NCBI GenBank assembly: GCA_944325195.1
Contig: CALUZB010000027.1
Coordinates: forward strand, 1 to 48,132
Direction: 5' to 3'
Length of the DNA: 48,132 nucleotides
Source of the DNA: an uncultured Desulfovibrionaceae bacterium
Lineage (GTDB): Bacteria; Desulfobacterota; Desulfovibrionia; Desulfovibrionales; Desulfovibrionaceae
The position numbers and the translations under genes were made by a program. Under the pieces are notes generated by a model. The model made no database searches and had not been told where the DNA came from. It saw only the letters and a program-made list of their open reading frames with translations. Position 1 is the stretch's first letter. Every line of letters begins with the position of its first letter. This document shows, piece after piece, positions 17,662 to 26,606 of the stretch.

Positions 17662-18207
17662 CTATTCCTCAAGAAAGGAAAGCGCGTAAATTGCGGGCAG
17701 ATTGCGGTAAAGTTCGGCGTAATCGAGCCCGTAGCCCACCAGAAATCCCTCCGCGCCGCTGAACCCTACAAAATCCATGCTGATTTCTATTTCCCGGCGC
17801 TCCGGCTTGTCCAGCAGGGCGGCCAGGGCCAGCGACTTCACCTCGCGCCGCCTGAACTCGCGCATCAGAAAACGCATACTGTGCCCGGTATCCACAATAT
17901 CCTCCACAATCAGCACATTGCGCCCGGCCGGATCATATTCAACGTCCTTGGTCAGATTAATCACCCGGCTCGATTCGGTGGACATGCCGTAGCTGGCCAG
18001 GCGCACAAAATCAATCTTTACCGGCACTTCCAGATATTTGAGCAGGTCGGAAAAGAGCATGAACGCGCCTTTCAGCACGCACACCACATACACTTCCTCA
18101 CCCTGATAGCGCGCGTTGATTTCCGCGGCCATCTGTCTTACCCGGGCGTCGATTTCGCCGGGCGAGTACACCTCGCGCAAAACATGCCGGTTTTTATCCC
18201 TGATCAT
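17662..18207 (-). CDS. hpt: Hypoxanthine phosphoribosyltransferase
   Basis: Purine salvage in the cytoplasm: joins hypoxanthine (and often guanine) to PRPP to give IMP or GMP. The 181-residue protein has the PRPP-binding loop NVLIVEDIVDTGHSM at about 97-111, the LKGAF loop at 45-49, the flexible LASYGMSTESS loop at 70-80, and the purine-contacting FVGFSGAEGFLVGYGLDY block. A longer frame reaches 18279, but the ATG at 18207 has AAAGGTGAT upstream and gives the family length. Its start lies 29 bases past the addB stop, so it is probably read from the addAB transcript. Confidence 0.95.
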   Translation of the reverse strand: MIRDKNRHVLREVYSPGEIDARVRQMAAEINARYQGEEVYVVCVLKGAFMLFSDLLKYLEVPVKIDFVRLASYGMSTESSRVINLTKDVEYDPAGRNVLIVEDIVDTGHSMRFLMREFRRREVKSLALAALLDKPERREIEISMDFVGFSGAEGFLVGYGLDYAELYRNLPAIYALSFLEE

Positions 18208-18236
18208 TCCAATCACCTTTAAACTTGTAATTTGCT

Positions 18237-21200
18237 CTAAGCTTGCCCGCACATCACCCGCCATACGCAATAGCGGCAATGTTCTCCCGGTTGGGGTGCA
18301 AAATGGCGGCTTTTTTCCAGATGGTCAAGCACAAAACGGAGCAGAGCGGGTATTTTTTCAGAAATGATCAGGGCTTTTTCCGCATCGTCCTGCTTGTGGA
18401 GCAGGTTTTTCTCACAGCCCCGTTCCGCCGGGGCGCCGCGAAGCAGCACAAAGGCGGCGTCAGTGGCCCGGACGCTCAAATCCCGGTTGAATGCGAACAG
18501 ATAGAACGGCAATTGCAGGCTGGGCAACTGTTGATGCAAATCGGCCAAGAGGGTGCTTGCGCCGGCCTCAGCCGGTTGCCAGAGCTTCATGCGCAACCAG
18601 AGCGGATTGCCGGAAGACCAGAATTCCGGCTTGGGGTTGGTTGCTCTTCCGGTTTTGTAATCCAGCACCAGCACTTCCCCGTTGCGCCTGTCCACCCGGT
18701 CAACCTGACCTTTCAGCAGATATTGGCGTTCGCCCACGCCGAACGGCAGATTGAATTTCTTTTCCAGCGACAGAATGGTGGTTGGGGGGAGCTTGGCCAG
18801 ATAGTCCGCCAGCCGGGCCGGGCCGGCCTCACGCAGCATAATCAGCGCATCGTGCGGAAGCGTGGCTTCCAGACCGCTCAGGGCCAGGTGTTCAGCAAAC
18901 AGTTCCCTGATCCGGGTTCCGGCTTCCCGGTCATTCAAGCCCGCAGGCAGCGCGTGCCCGATATATGGCCGGAAAAAGTCTTCCAGCACCTGATGGACCA
19001 GGGCGCCCACGGCCGCCGGGTCATTCTCGTCGGGAGAGCGGTCGCGGGGGCGCAGCCCGGCAACTGCTTCCAGGAAGAAGCGGAGTGGGCACTCCAGATA
19101 AATATCCAGTTTTGACGCGGAAATGCCTCTGGCCGCCCAGGCCGTCACTGCCCGGTTGATTTCCGGGGTGCGCTCAATCACAACCGGTTCCGCATGTGGG
19201 CTGCTCAGCGGCAGAGTAATGGAGAAGAGTGGGGGCTCGCCCGGTCTGATTACCGCTCCTCCGGCTTTTTCCTCTTCCCAGAGCAGTTCCTCGATAAAGC
19301 GGGAGCGGACTTTCTTTTCATCCAGCAGCCCCACCTTTCCGGCCCCGGTCTGGTAGAAGATATGTACATTCCGGCTGCTGAACACCAGCCGGTAAAAAGT
19401 GTGGGCCACCATTTTTTCGCGCTCAGCCAGGGTCGGCAGCCCCACTTCCCGGCGCAGACTGTCGGGGAACAGAGAGTCGTCGCCGGACAGGCCGGGCAGG
19501 ACGTCTTCCGCGGCATCTAAAATAAACAGATTATCAAACGAAAGCAGACGGCTTTCCAGCATTCCCATAATCTGGATCCCTTCCAGGGGGTAAGCCTCAA
19601 ACGGAACCCGCTCCATTTCCAGACAGGCCCTAAGCAGGGAAAACAAAGCGGTTTTATCGAGCGTGGCGTTTTGCGCGGCCGCAATGCTCTGAGCCAGCGC
19701 GGGGACAACAGAGTGCTTCAGGCGGAACAGATATTCGCCGTCAAGCGGGAAGCGTTGCCAGAGATCGGCTCCCTCCGTGACCAGAAAGTCGCAGAGGGCA
19801 AACAGGCGATCGCACAACCCGGATAGGGTGTTCACCTGTTCCCAGCTTCCGATCAGCAGGGCGAAGGCCCGGCTCAACAACTCCCGGCAGGCCGCCAAAG
19901 TGTCGGCAAGTGCGGAGCGGTTGAACTGTGGAGCAAGCGCAAACTGATCTTCCTGAGGCAACAGCCCGCAAACAGCCTGTTCAACATATGCGTTCAGCTC
20001 CGGCCGGGAAATGTAGCGCTCTCCCGCCAGGATTTTTGCTTCCAGAATCGGGAAGATTTCGCGCATGGGCAGACCCCGGGCTTCCCCCAACATGCGCAGG
20101 TAAGGCTGGTGCAGCAGGCAGAGCAGATCCTGCCAGTGATAGCGCGCGCCCGGGTCAGTGCCTGTTTCACCCCTCTGCTTGTCCGCAATCTCCGTTGGGG
20201 CGGTGTTGCCGGGGTCAGGGTAAACGGCTTTCTCCTGCAGGCAGAGCACGCTTTCCAGCAGAGCCGCCAGCGGGCTGCGCCCCAGCGGATAGCCCATGGA
20301 AATGTTGACCGTTCTGCCGGACAGGCTGTGCAGAGTGGGCAGAAGCAGTGCGGAATGCGGCAGAATAACCGCGGTGTTGTTTTCCCGATCGCTTTTTCCA
20401 ATCCGGCGGTTCAGCTCGTAAAGCTGGGAATGCAGGTCAAAACCCTCATAAATCTGCAGCTTGAAGCGCGGGGACGGCTCTGTTTCAGTGGGATAAGCCG
20501 GTTGCGCTTCCGCTTTCCAGGCCTGCAGCCAGTGTTGATGCTCACGGGCCGCCCAATGCACAGCTTGCGGCGCTTCCAACAGGTTGGGATCGGTGTGCAG
20601 GCAGATTTCCGCTCCCTGATTCTTCCAAAGATAATGGAACAGCGGTTCTTCCAGCGGGGAAAGCAGGTGGAACCCGGCAATAACGATCTCTTTTCCCCGG
20701 CAGAACCGGAACAGCGGCGCGTCGCAGTCCTTTGCCGCCAGACAGTGCCCGGCCAGGCGCGCCCCGTTCTGAGCCGGTGTGGTCAGGCGGTTTGCCTGCA
20801 GCAATTCAAGATAACAGCGGTAAATGTCGGAAAGACCGCTGAGCAGCAGAGCGGCGAACGGTTCCACCGTGCCCTCGAGATATTCCAGGTTGGCCGGAGC
20901 CAGACGGGCGGCCAGAAAATCTTCCATGAGCGCGGCCAGGCGGACGCCCCAGGGCATGAACAACTCCAGACTGGTCAGAGGGAAGTTGAGTTTTTCCGCA
21001 GCCTGGTGTTCCCTGCTGAACACCATTTGAACCGCCTGATAGAGCAGGGCGATGCAATCGAGCCGACTGGCGGTTTTCAGGGGTTCACCCGGCAATTCCG
21101 CCAGCAGCAGCCCGGAAAACTCCTGCAAGGAAAAACAGCGCGGCATCACCGCGGGAGCGCGGCTTTGGGCCGCGATTTCCCTATACAGGAATGCGGCGGG

Positions 21201-21323
21201 ACGGGCATGGGGAAAGACCAGCACAGTGCGGGCCGGGGCCTCTTTTTCCAGAACAAATCCGGCCAGAGGCGCCATAAAATCCTGATGCCAGGAGAAAATT
21301 CTGAACGGTTTTCCAGAGCTCAT
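18237..21323 (-). CDS. addB: AddB-type helicase-nuclease subunit with Fe-S PD-(D/E)XK domain
   Basis: Second subunit of the AddAB helicase-nuclease, which processes double-strand breaks for RecA loading. 1028 residues. The N-terminal half is a degraded helicase without a clear Walker A motif, as in the proteobacterial AddB type. The C-terminal third is a nuclease: Cys near 745 (YLECPLRFF), GALVHQVLEDFF, the catalytic LDYKTGR near 887, and Cys1016, Cys1019 and Cys1025 (HCRYCVWRVMC). One distant Cys plus three clustered ones is the known 4Fe-4S staple of AddB nucleases. Its ATG overlaps the stop of addA as ATGA, which indicates coupled translation of the two subunits. Confidence 0.9.
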   Translation of the reverse strand: MSSGKPFRIFSWHQDFMAPLAGFVLEKEAPARTVLVFPHARPAAFLYREIAAQSRAPAVMPRCFSLQEFSGLLLAELPGEPLKTASRLDCIALLYQAVQMVFSREHQAAEKLNFPLTSLELFMPWGVRLAALMEDFLAARLAPANLEYLEGTVEPFAALLLSGLSDIYRCYLELLQANRLTTPAQNGARLAGHCLAAKDCDAPLFRFCRGKEIVIAGFHLLSPLEEPLFHYLWKNQGAEICLHTDPNLLEAPQAVHWAAREHQHWLQAWKAEAQPAYPTETEPSPRFKLQIYEGFDLHSQLYELNRRIGKSDRENNTAVILPHSALLLPTLHSLSGRTVNISMGYPLGRSPLAALLESVLCLQEKAVYPDPGNTAPTEIADKQRGETGTDPGARYHWQDLLCLLHQPYLRMLGEARGLPMREIFPILEAKILAGERYISRPELNAYVEQAVCGLLPQEDQFALAPQFNRSALADTLAACRELLSRAFALLIGSWEQVNTLSGLCDRLFALCDFLVTEGADLWQRFPLDGEYLFRLKHSVVPALAQSIAAAQNATLDKTALFSLLRACLEMERVPFEAYPLEGIQIMGMLESRLLSFDNLFILDAAEDVLPGLSGDDSLFPDSLRREVGLPTLAEREKMVAHTFYRLVFSSRNVHIFYQTGAGKVGLLDEKKVRSRFIEELLWEEEKAGGAVIRPGEPPLFSITLPLSSPHAEPVVIERTPEINRAVTAWAARGISASKLDIYLECPLRFFLEAVAGLRPRDRSPDENDPAAVGALVHQVLEDFFRPYIGHALPAGLNDREAGTRIRELFAEHLALSGLEATLPHDALIMLREAGPARLADYLAKLPPTTILSLEKKFNLPFGVGERQYLLKGQVDRVDRRNGEVLVLDYKTGRATNPKPEFWSSGNPLWLRMKLWQPAEAGASTLLADLHQQLPSLQLPFYLFAFNRDLSVRATDAAFVLLRGAPAERGCEKNLLHKQDDAEKALIISEKIPALLRFVLDHLEKSRHFAPQPGEHCRYCVWRVMCGQA

Positions 21324-24300
21324 GACAGTTGAATCAGTTTTCGGGCGTCAAGATATACCAGCACGCCGGTTACAGTTTGATATCCGGCCTTACGCAGCAG
21401 TTCCATATAGCTGTTCACCTGGTGCGCATGGGCGGGCGCAGGCAACTCCACCGGATTTCCGGTTTTGAATTCCACTACCGTAATCTGATTTTCACCGTAA
21501 ACCAGAAGGTCGCAGCGCCGGTTCCGGCCCTGCTCGTCAACAATCACCTGTTCCATTATGCCGTTTTCCAGCCAGAGCGCGGCCTCAGGCAGAGCGGCCA
21601 GCCAGGCCAGCGCGTCCACTGCTTCCGGCTCAATTGCCCTGACCGCGTCCAGAGGGAAAGGAGTGCGGTTCAGGGCGTACATGAACGCCCGCCGGGCATC
21701 AGCCTGGGGAGAGCCGCTTAAGCAGAGCCCCTGAATGCACTGATGAATGAAGCTTCCCCGCGCGGCCGCATCAAATCCGGGTGTGGCCGGGTTGTTGCGG
21801 AAAATCTTCAGGCGGGGCAGCCAGTGCATGGGCGCGGCCTGCAAGGCTTCCGGAATTGCTTCAGAAGCGGACGGCTGATTGCGGGGAGCATCCGCCGCGG
21901 TGTCTTCCGCCGCATCGACTGAAACCGCGTCAACCTCTACCTCATCTTCCACCGCAAGCTTTTCCGGCACTTCCGGGATTTCCCCTACCAGGTGCTCGGC
22001 CCCGTCCTGGTCAAGATTGAACATTTCCAGCAACAGACCCGGCAGATTGTTGTCGGATTGGGGAGCGCTCTTGCCTTTTGCGGTTACTGTCGGATTGAAG
22101 ATGTACAGCTCCTCACCGGCCCTGGTCCAGGCCACATACAGTACGTTGATTGCTTCCAGATGTTGCCGGGCCAAATCTTCATAATAAGGCCGGCCCAGTT
22201 CCTTGCGCAAAGTGGTTTGCAAATGCAGCCCGTCCAGTTCCAGCTCAACGAATCTGCCTTGCTCGCCGCCGCCTTTAGGGCGGTTGGCTCCAAACGGGAG
22301 AATCACCACTGGAAACTCCAGACCTTTTGCTTTGTGAATGGTCATTATTCTTACCGCGTCCACCGCCTCGGGCATGGGCAGTTTTTCCGCGTGCCCGTGC
22401 CTGTCCCACCAGTCCAGAAAGGCGGGCAGCCCGGCCAGCCCCTCCTGCTCGGCCAGATGCACCACTTCCTTGAACCGCAATAAATACACCCGGTCTTGCG
22501 GGAAGCGGACAGCGGCCTGATAGCGGTCGAACAGATCGCAGACCAGGTCATAAACATTCATCAACCCGGCCTGATTGTGGAAGGGGCGGATCAGCAACTC
22601 CCAGATGCGCGGCCATTGTTTGCGGAAGGCCTGGTAAATTCCGGAGCCGCCTGTCCCGGCGTCCCACCCCGCGCCCGATGCGGCGGCCCGGTCAGCCGCC
22701 AGCCCGGCTACCCAGTTTTCCAGCTCGCCCCGTCCCGGCCCGCCCAGTTGCTCCGCCATATGCCCGAACAGCTCTTTGCCGCAAATGAATTCAAAGAAGG
22801 CCTGATCGTCCAGGGGATGATTGAGCCAGCGCAAACAGGCCAGGGTCTGTCCGATGAGCGGGTGGCGGGAGAGGAGCAGGCTGTTTTCGGTAAGGACCGG
22901 AATACCCCAACCGGTCAGCCAGTCAGCCAGTTGAAAGGCCTGGCGGTTGCTGCGCACCAGAACGGCGATGTCACGACAAGGGCGGCGCAGAAGCAGATTA
23001 TCTTTAAGCAGATTGCGCAGGTGGTTGGCTATTCTGTCTTCCATCTGCTCTTTTTCCGCTTCCAGCCGAACAATATTCACCAGACCGGTTTTCGGGGTTT
23101 TACCCGGCGGCAGTTGCTGAGCGGCCCCGGTGTAGCTTTCCTCAAGCTGCTTGGCGGCAGCGGCAACAATTTCCGGGGGTATGTCCTGTTTAGGCAGCAG
23201 GGCTTCCACAAGGCCTTGACAGACCTGCTTGTTTTCCAGGCGGGAAAAGACCAGGTTGTTGTGGTTGATCACCATCTTTGCGCTGCGCCAGTTGCAGGGC
23301 AGGCTCACATTTTGTTTGCGCGCGGCCAGCCTGCTCAGATCCGGATCAGTCAGAAGGGTGTTGAACAGACTCACGTCGCCGCCCCGCCAGCCGTAAATGG
23401 CCTGTTTGGCGTCACCCACGCAGGTCAGGCTTCCCCCTTGGGCCAGGGCTTCCAGGGCTATGGGCAGAATGGCCCGCCATTGCTCCCGGTCCGTATCCTG
23501 AAATTCATCGATCAGAACGTGGCGGATGTGGGCGCTTAAGCGGCAGAACAGCTCCATACTGCCGGCCTCGTCCGCCAGCAGCCGGGTGGCCAAACCGTAA
23601 ATCATCGATTTGGGAAGATAGCCGCTGCTTTTGAACTGCTTGCGCATACACTCGCTTAGCACATGGGCAAACCCGTTCAGGGCGGCGTTTTTCCGGGCAT
23701 TGCGCAGCACGGGCAGAGTGGCGGCGGCCTGGTTGTAGGCAGTCTGAAAGCGAAAATAGGCCTTACAGGCTGCGTCGGACGGCAAAGCGCTGTTCTTTTT
23801 ACAGCATTCCGCCAGCATGGCTTTCTCCAGAATGGAGTATGCCCGCAAGTCACCCCGGGTGGGGGTCAGTTCGTTGATTGCCTCAAGCACGCTGAGCAGG
23901 CGTTTCTGCACGTCCAGCCCTTCCTCTTCAATGGCCCGGGCCAGTTGGGCGGCCCTGGTCTTCAATTCGGCGCACACAGCCTGCATTTGTCGGAAGATGA
24001 CAGCTTCATTTGCAGGTTGGACTGCTGGAGTTGTTCCAGCAGCCGTATGCTTTAAATTGTGTTCACACAGTTGTTTCAACTGCTCGCGCAGGCGGTTTAC
24101 CGGCATGAAGTCGGGGGCGTCGGTGTTGTACAGAATGTCGCGGCAGCAACCGGCCGCCAGCTCGTAAAGGGTCTGGTTGCCGGAAAATGCGTCCTGAATC
24201 AGATAATCGTAAGCCGGGGTGAAATACTCTTCCGGGTCAAACAGGAGCTGAAAGCCGGGGTTAATTCCCAGCTCCAGACTGGCCAGGCGCACCACCAGGG

Positions 24301-24733
24301 TCAGCAGACTGTCAATGGTGCGGATATTCAGCGAGCTGTAATGGCGCAGGATCAGCTCCACCCAGTGCTGGGCGGCCGGGCCGAATGGGTGGGGCAGAGG
24401 CGAGCCGGGCCGTTCTTCCGTGCGATTTAAAGCCCGCTCCTTGAGCGTGCCGATGATCCGTTCCTTCATTTCCGAGGCGGCTTTATTGGTGAAGGTAATG
24501 GCGAGAATTTCCTGCCAGGTGTGGGGCGGCGGGGCAAGCGGAGCGCCGGGGCCGGACGCGCGGGACAGTGGGTGGGATTGGCGCCGCAGCGGCCGCTCAC
24601 AGCGCTCCAGAGCGCGGGCCAGAAGCTCCAGAAAATGCTGGGTCAGCGCATAGGTTTTACCGGCTCCGGCCGAGGCGGTAATCCGGTTCAGATTGCATTC
24701 GTGCAGGGGAAGGGGGTTTTGCGGTTCAGTCAA
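21320..24733 (-). CDS. addA: AddA-type UvrD helicase with C-terminal nuclease
   Basis: ATP-driven helicase and nuclease subunit of AddAB. About 1137 residues. Motifs in order: Walker A SAGAGKT at about 21-27; Walker B LIDEFQDTD near 408; VGDAKQAIYGWRGGD; LPCNWRS; MTIHKAKGLEFPVVILPFG; and YVAWTRAGEELYIF. The C-terminal nuclease shows CDLLVYGENQITVVEFKTG (D...ExK). The frame stays open up to 24958, but conserved sequence begins only at ASAGAGKT. The TTG at 24733 has AGAGGA five bases upstream and gives the natural short N-terminus, so it is the preferred start. Residues about 960-1000 (EVPEKLAVEDEVEVDAVSV) are an acidic linker. The stop overlaps the start of addB. Confidence 0.92.
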   Translation of the reverse strand: MTEPQNPLPLHECNLNRITASAGAGKTYALTQHFLELLARALERCERPLRRQSHPLSRASGPGAPLAPPPHTWQEILAITFTNKAASEMKERIIGTLKERALNRTEERPGSPLPHPFGPAAQHWVELILRHYSSLNIRTIDSLLTLVVRLASLELGINPGFQLLFDPEEYFTPAYDYLIQDAFSGNQTLYELAAGCCRDILYNTDAPDFMPVNRLREQLKQLCEHNLKHTAAGTTPAVQPANEAVIFRQMQAVCAELKTRAAQLARAIEEEGLDVQKRLLSVLEAINELTPTRGDLRAYSILEKAMLAECCKKNSALPSDAACKAYFRFQTAYNQAAATLPVLRNARKNAALNGFAHVLSECMRKQFKSSGYLPKSMIYGLATRLLADEAGSMELFCRLSAHIRHVLIDEFQDTDREQWRAILPIALEALAQGGSLTCVGDAKQAIYGWRGGDVSLFNTLLTDPDLSRLAARKQNVSLPCNWRSAKMVINHNNLVFSRLENKQVCQGLVEALLPKQDIPPEIVAAAAKQLEESYTGAAQQLPPGKTPKTGLVNIVRLEAEKEQMEDRIANHLRNLLKDNLLLRRPCRDIAVLVRSNRQAFQLADWLTGWGIPVLTENSLLLSRHPLIGQTLACLRWLNHPLDDQAFFEFICGKELFGHMAEQLGGPGRGELENWVAGLAADRAAASGAGWDAGTGGSGIYQAFRKQWPRIWELLIRPFHNQAGLMNVYDLVCDLFDRYQAAVRFPQDRVYLLRFKEVVHLAEQEGLAGLPAFLDWWDRHGHAEKLPMPEAVDAVRIMTIHKAKGLEFPVVILPFGANRPKGGGEQGRFVELELDGLHLQTTLRKELGRPYYEDLARQHLEAINVLYVAWTRAGEELYIFNPTVTAKGKSAPQSDNNLPGLLLEMFNLDQDGAEHLVGEIPEVPEKLAVEDEVEVDAVSVDAAEDTAADAPRNQPSASEAIPEALQAAPMHWLPRLKIFRNNPATPGFDAAARGSFIHQCIQGLCLSGSPQADARRAFMYALNRTPFPLDAVRAIEPEAVDALAWLAALPEAALWLENGIMEQVIVDEQGRNRRCDLLVYGENQITVVEFKTGNPVELPAPAHAHQVNSYMELLRKAGYQTVTGVLVYLDARKLIQLS

Positions 24734-24936
24734 AATCGTCCTCTGGGGTATTTTCAGATTGAAATGTGCAACATTCCAATCATACGCTGGCTGCCTTTCG
24801 CTGAAAACCACGGTTTTCCACGTAACGGCCGGTGCCTGAGTCTGCAAAGACCGCCGGAGCACTGACCGCCCCAACGGACGGGCAAAATCGCTGTGGCGCC
24901 ATGCTGTTATGAATTGACCCGGTTTATCCGGCAAGT

Positions 24937-26298
24937 TTATTCGTCCATATCCGTACACAAACCGGCCGGGAGCATTCCGGCCAAAGTTTCCTGTTGCCCG
25001 GTGGATTCCAGCACCGAGCGCCAGTAACTTGAGGCAATGTTCAGTTTCTTACGGTGCGCGGTAACCAGTGAAAGCGGCAGATGTACATAGCGTTCCATCA
25101 GCTTCGCCACCACCATTTCGGTTCTACCGGCCATGGCCGCGTGCACGGCGTTCTGTCCGAGCAGGCCGCAATAAACGCGGTCATCGGCATTTGCGGGCAC
25201 GGAGCGGATCATATAGCTGGGGTCGATATATTTCAGGGTTACGTTCATTTGCAGCTCTGCAAAATACTGCTTGATTTCCTGAATCAGGTAGCTGCTAATG
25301 TCGGCCAGAATGGGGTTGCCGGAAGCGTCGGTCTGACAGGTTTCCTGCATGATGTGCTGGCCGGCGCCTTCGGCAACCACAATCACCGCGTGCCCCCGGC
25401 TTTTCAGCCGGGCTTCCAGGGCGGGCAGCAGGCCGCCTTTGCCCCGTAGGCTGAACCTGGTTTCGGGAATGAGCACGAAATTCGCTTCCTTAATGGACAG
25501 AGTGGCATGGGCGGCAATAAAGCCCGATTCCCGCCCCATCAGCTTGACCACGCCGATACCGCAAGGCGCGCCCAGCGCTTCGGTGTGGGCGCAGCGAATG
25601 GCTTCAGACGCTTTATCCACCGCTGTTTCAAATCCGAACGACTGGCTGATGAAATTGATGTCGTTGTCAATGGTCTTCGGCACACCGATTACTGAAAGGC
25701 GCATGCCCCGCCGCAGGGCTTCCCGGGAAATGACACTGGCCGCCTTCAAAGTGCCGTCGCCGCCGATCATGAACAGACAACTGACGTTCAGGCGCTCCAG
25801 CGCGTCCGCCACTTCTTCCGGGCTTTGGGGCCCGCGCGACGAGCCGAGCATGGTGCCGCCGAACTGATGTATGTGCGACACCTTGTCCGGGGTAAGCTCA
25901 ATCACCTCATGCTTGTACTTGGGAATAAACCCTTGCAGACCGTAGCGGATACCCAGCACGGAAGCAACCTTGTAGCCGTGCACGGCTTCCATTACAATGG
26001 AACGGATCACGTCGTTGATACCGGGGCACAGTCCGCCGCAAGTGACAATTGCACACCGGGTTTTCGGGGGATCAAAGTAAATCTTTTTTCTGGGCCCGGC
26101 CAGCTCAAAGGAAAGTTTTTGCGGTTTGCTGTCCACTCCCCCTAAAAACTCGTTATCCAGAAAGAACGGGTAGGGGTCGTCGGACATGAAGTTGCTGAAA
26201 GTCAGGGGGGAATCAATGCGGGGCACGCCCACCTTGGTGATTTTTGTATGAATGGCTATCTTTTTTTCACTGACAGATTTAGAAGAAGCAGGGCTCAT
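24937..26298 (-). CDS. pfkA: 6-phosphofructokinase, TP0108/trypanosome type, probably ATP-dependent
   Basis: Phosphorylates fructose 6-phosphate to fructose 1,6-bisphosphate. About 453 residues, with a 70-residue N-terminal extension before the catalytic domain (AIVTCGGLCPGINDVIR). In this numbering GGDGT is at 179-183 and PKTIDND at 207-213. PPi-dependent enzymes usually have GGDD and PKTIDGD; GGDG together with PKTIDND is the ATP-using pattern of trypanosome and some spirochaete enzymes. ATP is therefore likelier, although databases often label this group as PPi-dependent. The ATG at 26298 has AAAGGTGG four bases upstream. It is the first gene of the minus-strand run pfkA-addA-addB-hpt-uvrB. 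Confidence 0.92.
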   Translation of the reverse strand: MSPASSKSVSEKKIAIHTKITKVGVPRIDSPLTFSNFMSDDPYPFFLDNEFLGGVDSKPQKLSFELAGPRKKIYFDPPKTRCAIVTCGGLCPGINDVIRSIVMEAVHGYKVASVLGIRYGLQGFIPKYKHEVIELTPDKVSHIHQFGGTMLGSSRGPQSPEEVADALERLNVSCLFMIGGDGTLKAASVISREALRRGMRLSVIGVPKTIDNDINFISQSFGFETAVDKASEAIRCAHTEALGAPCGIGVVKLMGRESGFIAAHATLSIKEANFVLIPETRFSLRGKGGLLPALEARLKSRGHAVIVVAEGAGQHIMQETCQTDASGNPILADISSYLIQEIKQYFAELQMNVTLKYIDPSYMIRSVPANADDRVYCGLLGQNAVHAAMAGRTEMVVAKLMERYVHLPLSLVTAHRKKLNIASSYWRSVLESTGQQETLAGMLPAGLCTDMDE

Positions 26299-26541
26299 GG
26301 TGCCACCTTTCAAGCTTGGAGAGTTTTTCATATCAGAAACAGCCCCCGGCGTTTGCAGTTCTGTCACCTCAGGACAATTGCAGCGCCGGGCTGTTGAACC
26401 GCCAACGGCAACCGGGCATCAATTCAGTTGCCCGGCGGATATGCGGCTTCAGGCAGGTTCGCATCTGCATTATCCCGGCATACAATGAACAGGCTGCCTG
26501 CTGCCGGGCAGGAAATATGCTTGAAACGGAACTGCTCCATT

Positions 26542-26570
26542 ATAATAAAGTAACTTTGAGGGCGGGTCAA
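26542..26570 (-). promoter_or_regulatory. Strong sigma-70 promoter of pfkA
   Basis: On the minus strand, -35 TTGACC (26570-26565, five of six matches), a 17-base spacer, and -10 TATTAT (26547-26542, five of six). Transcription would begin near 26535, about 237 bases before the pfkA start. That long leader contains short GC-rich inverted repeats but no riboswitch that I recognise. Confidence 0.7.
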
Positions 26571-26606
26571 TGTTTTGAAATGCGTGGCCTTTATTCAAAG
26601 TTACTT
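26548..26606. repeat. 12-bp perfect inverted repeat across the pfkA promoter
   Basis: AAGTAACTTTGA at 26548-26559 is the exact reverse complement of TCAAAGTTACTT at 26595-26606, 35 bases apart. The first arm lies between the -10 and -35 of the pfkA promoter; the second covers the stop codon of the DUF2157 gene. It could be a pair of operator sites, or a hairpin ending the upstream mRNA. Confidence 0.6.

Noticed and set aside
20109..21332. 407-codon open frame on the plus strand opposite addB
   Set aside because: It is an antisense shadow of a clearly conserved gene, with Gln-rich, low-information content.
24803..24818. GAAAACC-AC-GGTTTTC palindrome upstream of addA
   Set aside because: Only seven-base arms and no nearby promoter boxes; not distinct from chance in this length.
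24734..24958. 75-codon N-terminal extension of addA
   Set aside because: No ribosome site and no helicase homology before ASAGAGKT; the TTG at 24733 fits better.
24937..26298. Pyrophosphate-dependent phosphofructokinase
   Set aside because: The GGDG and PKTIDND residues fit ATP; PPi enzymes usually have GGDD and PKTIDGD.
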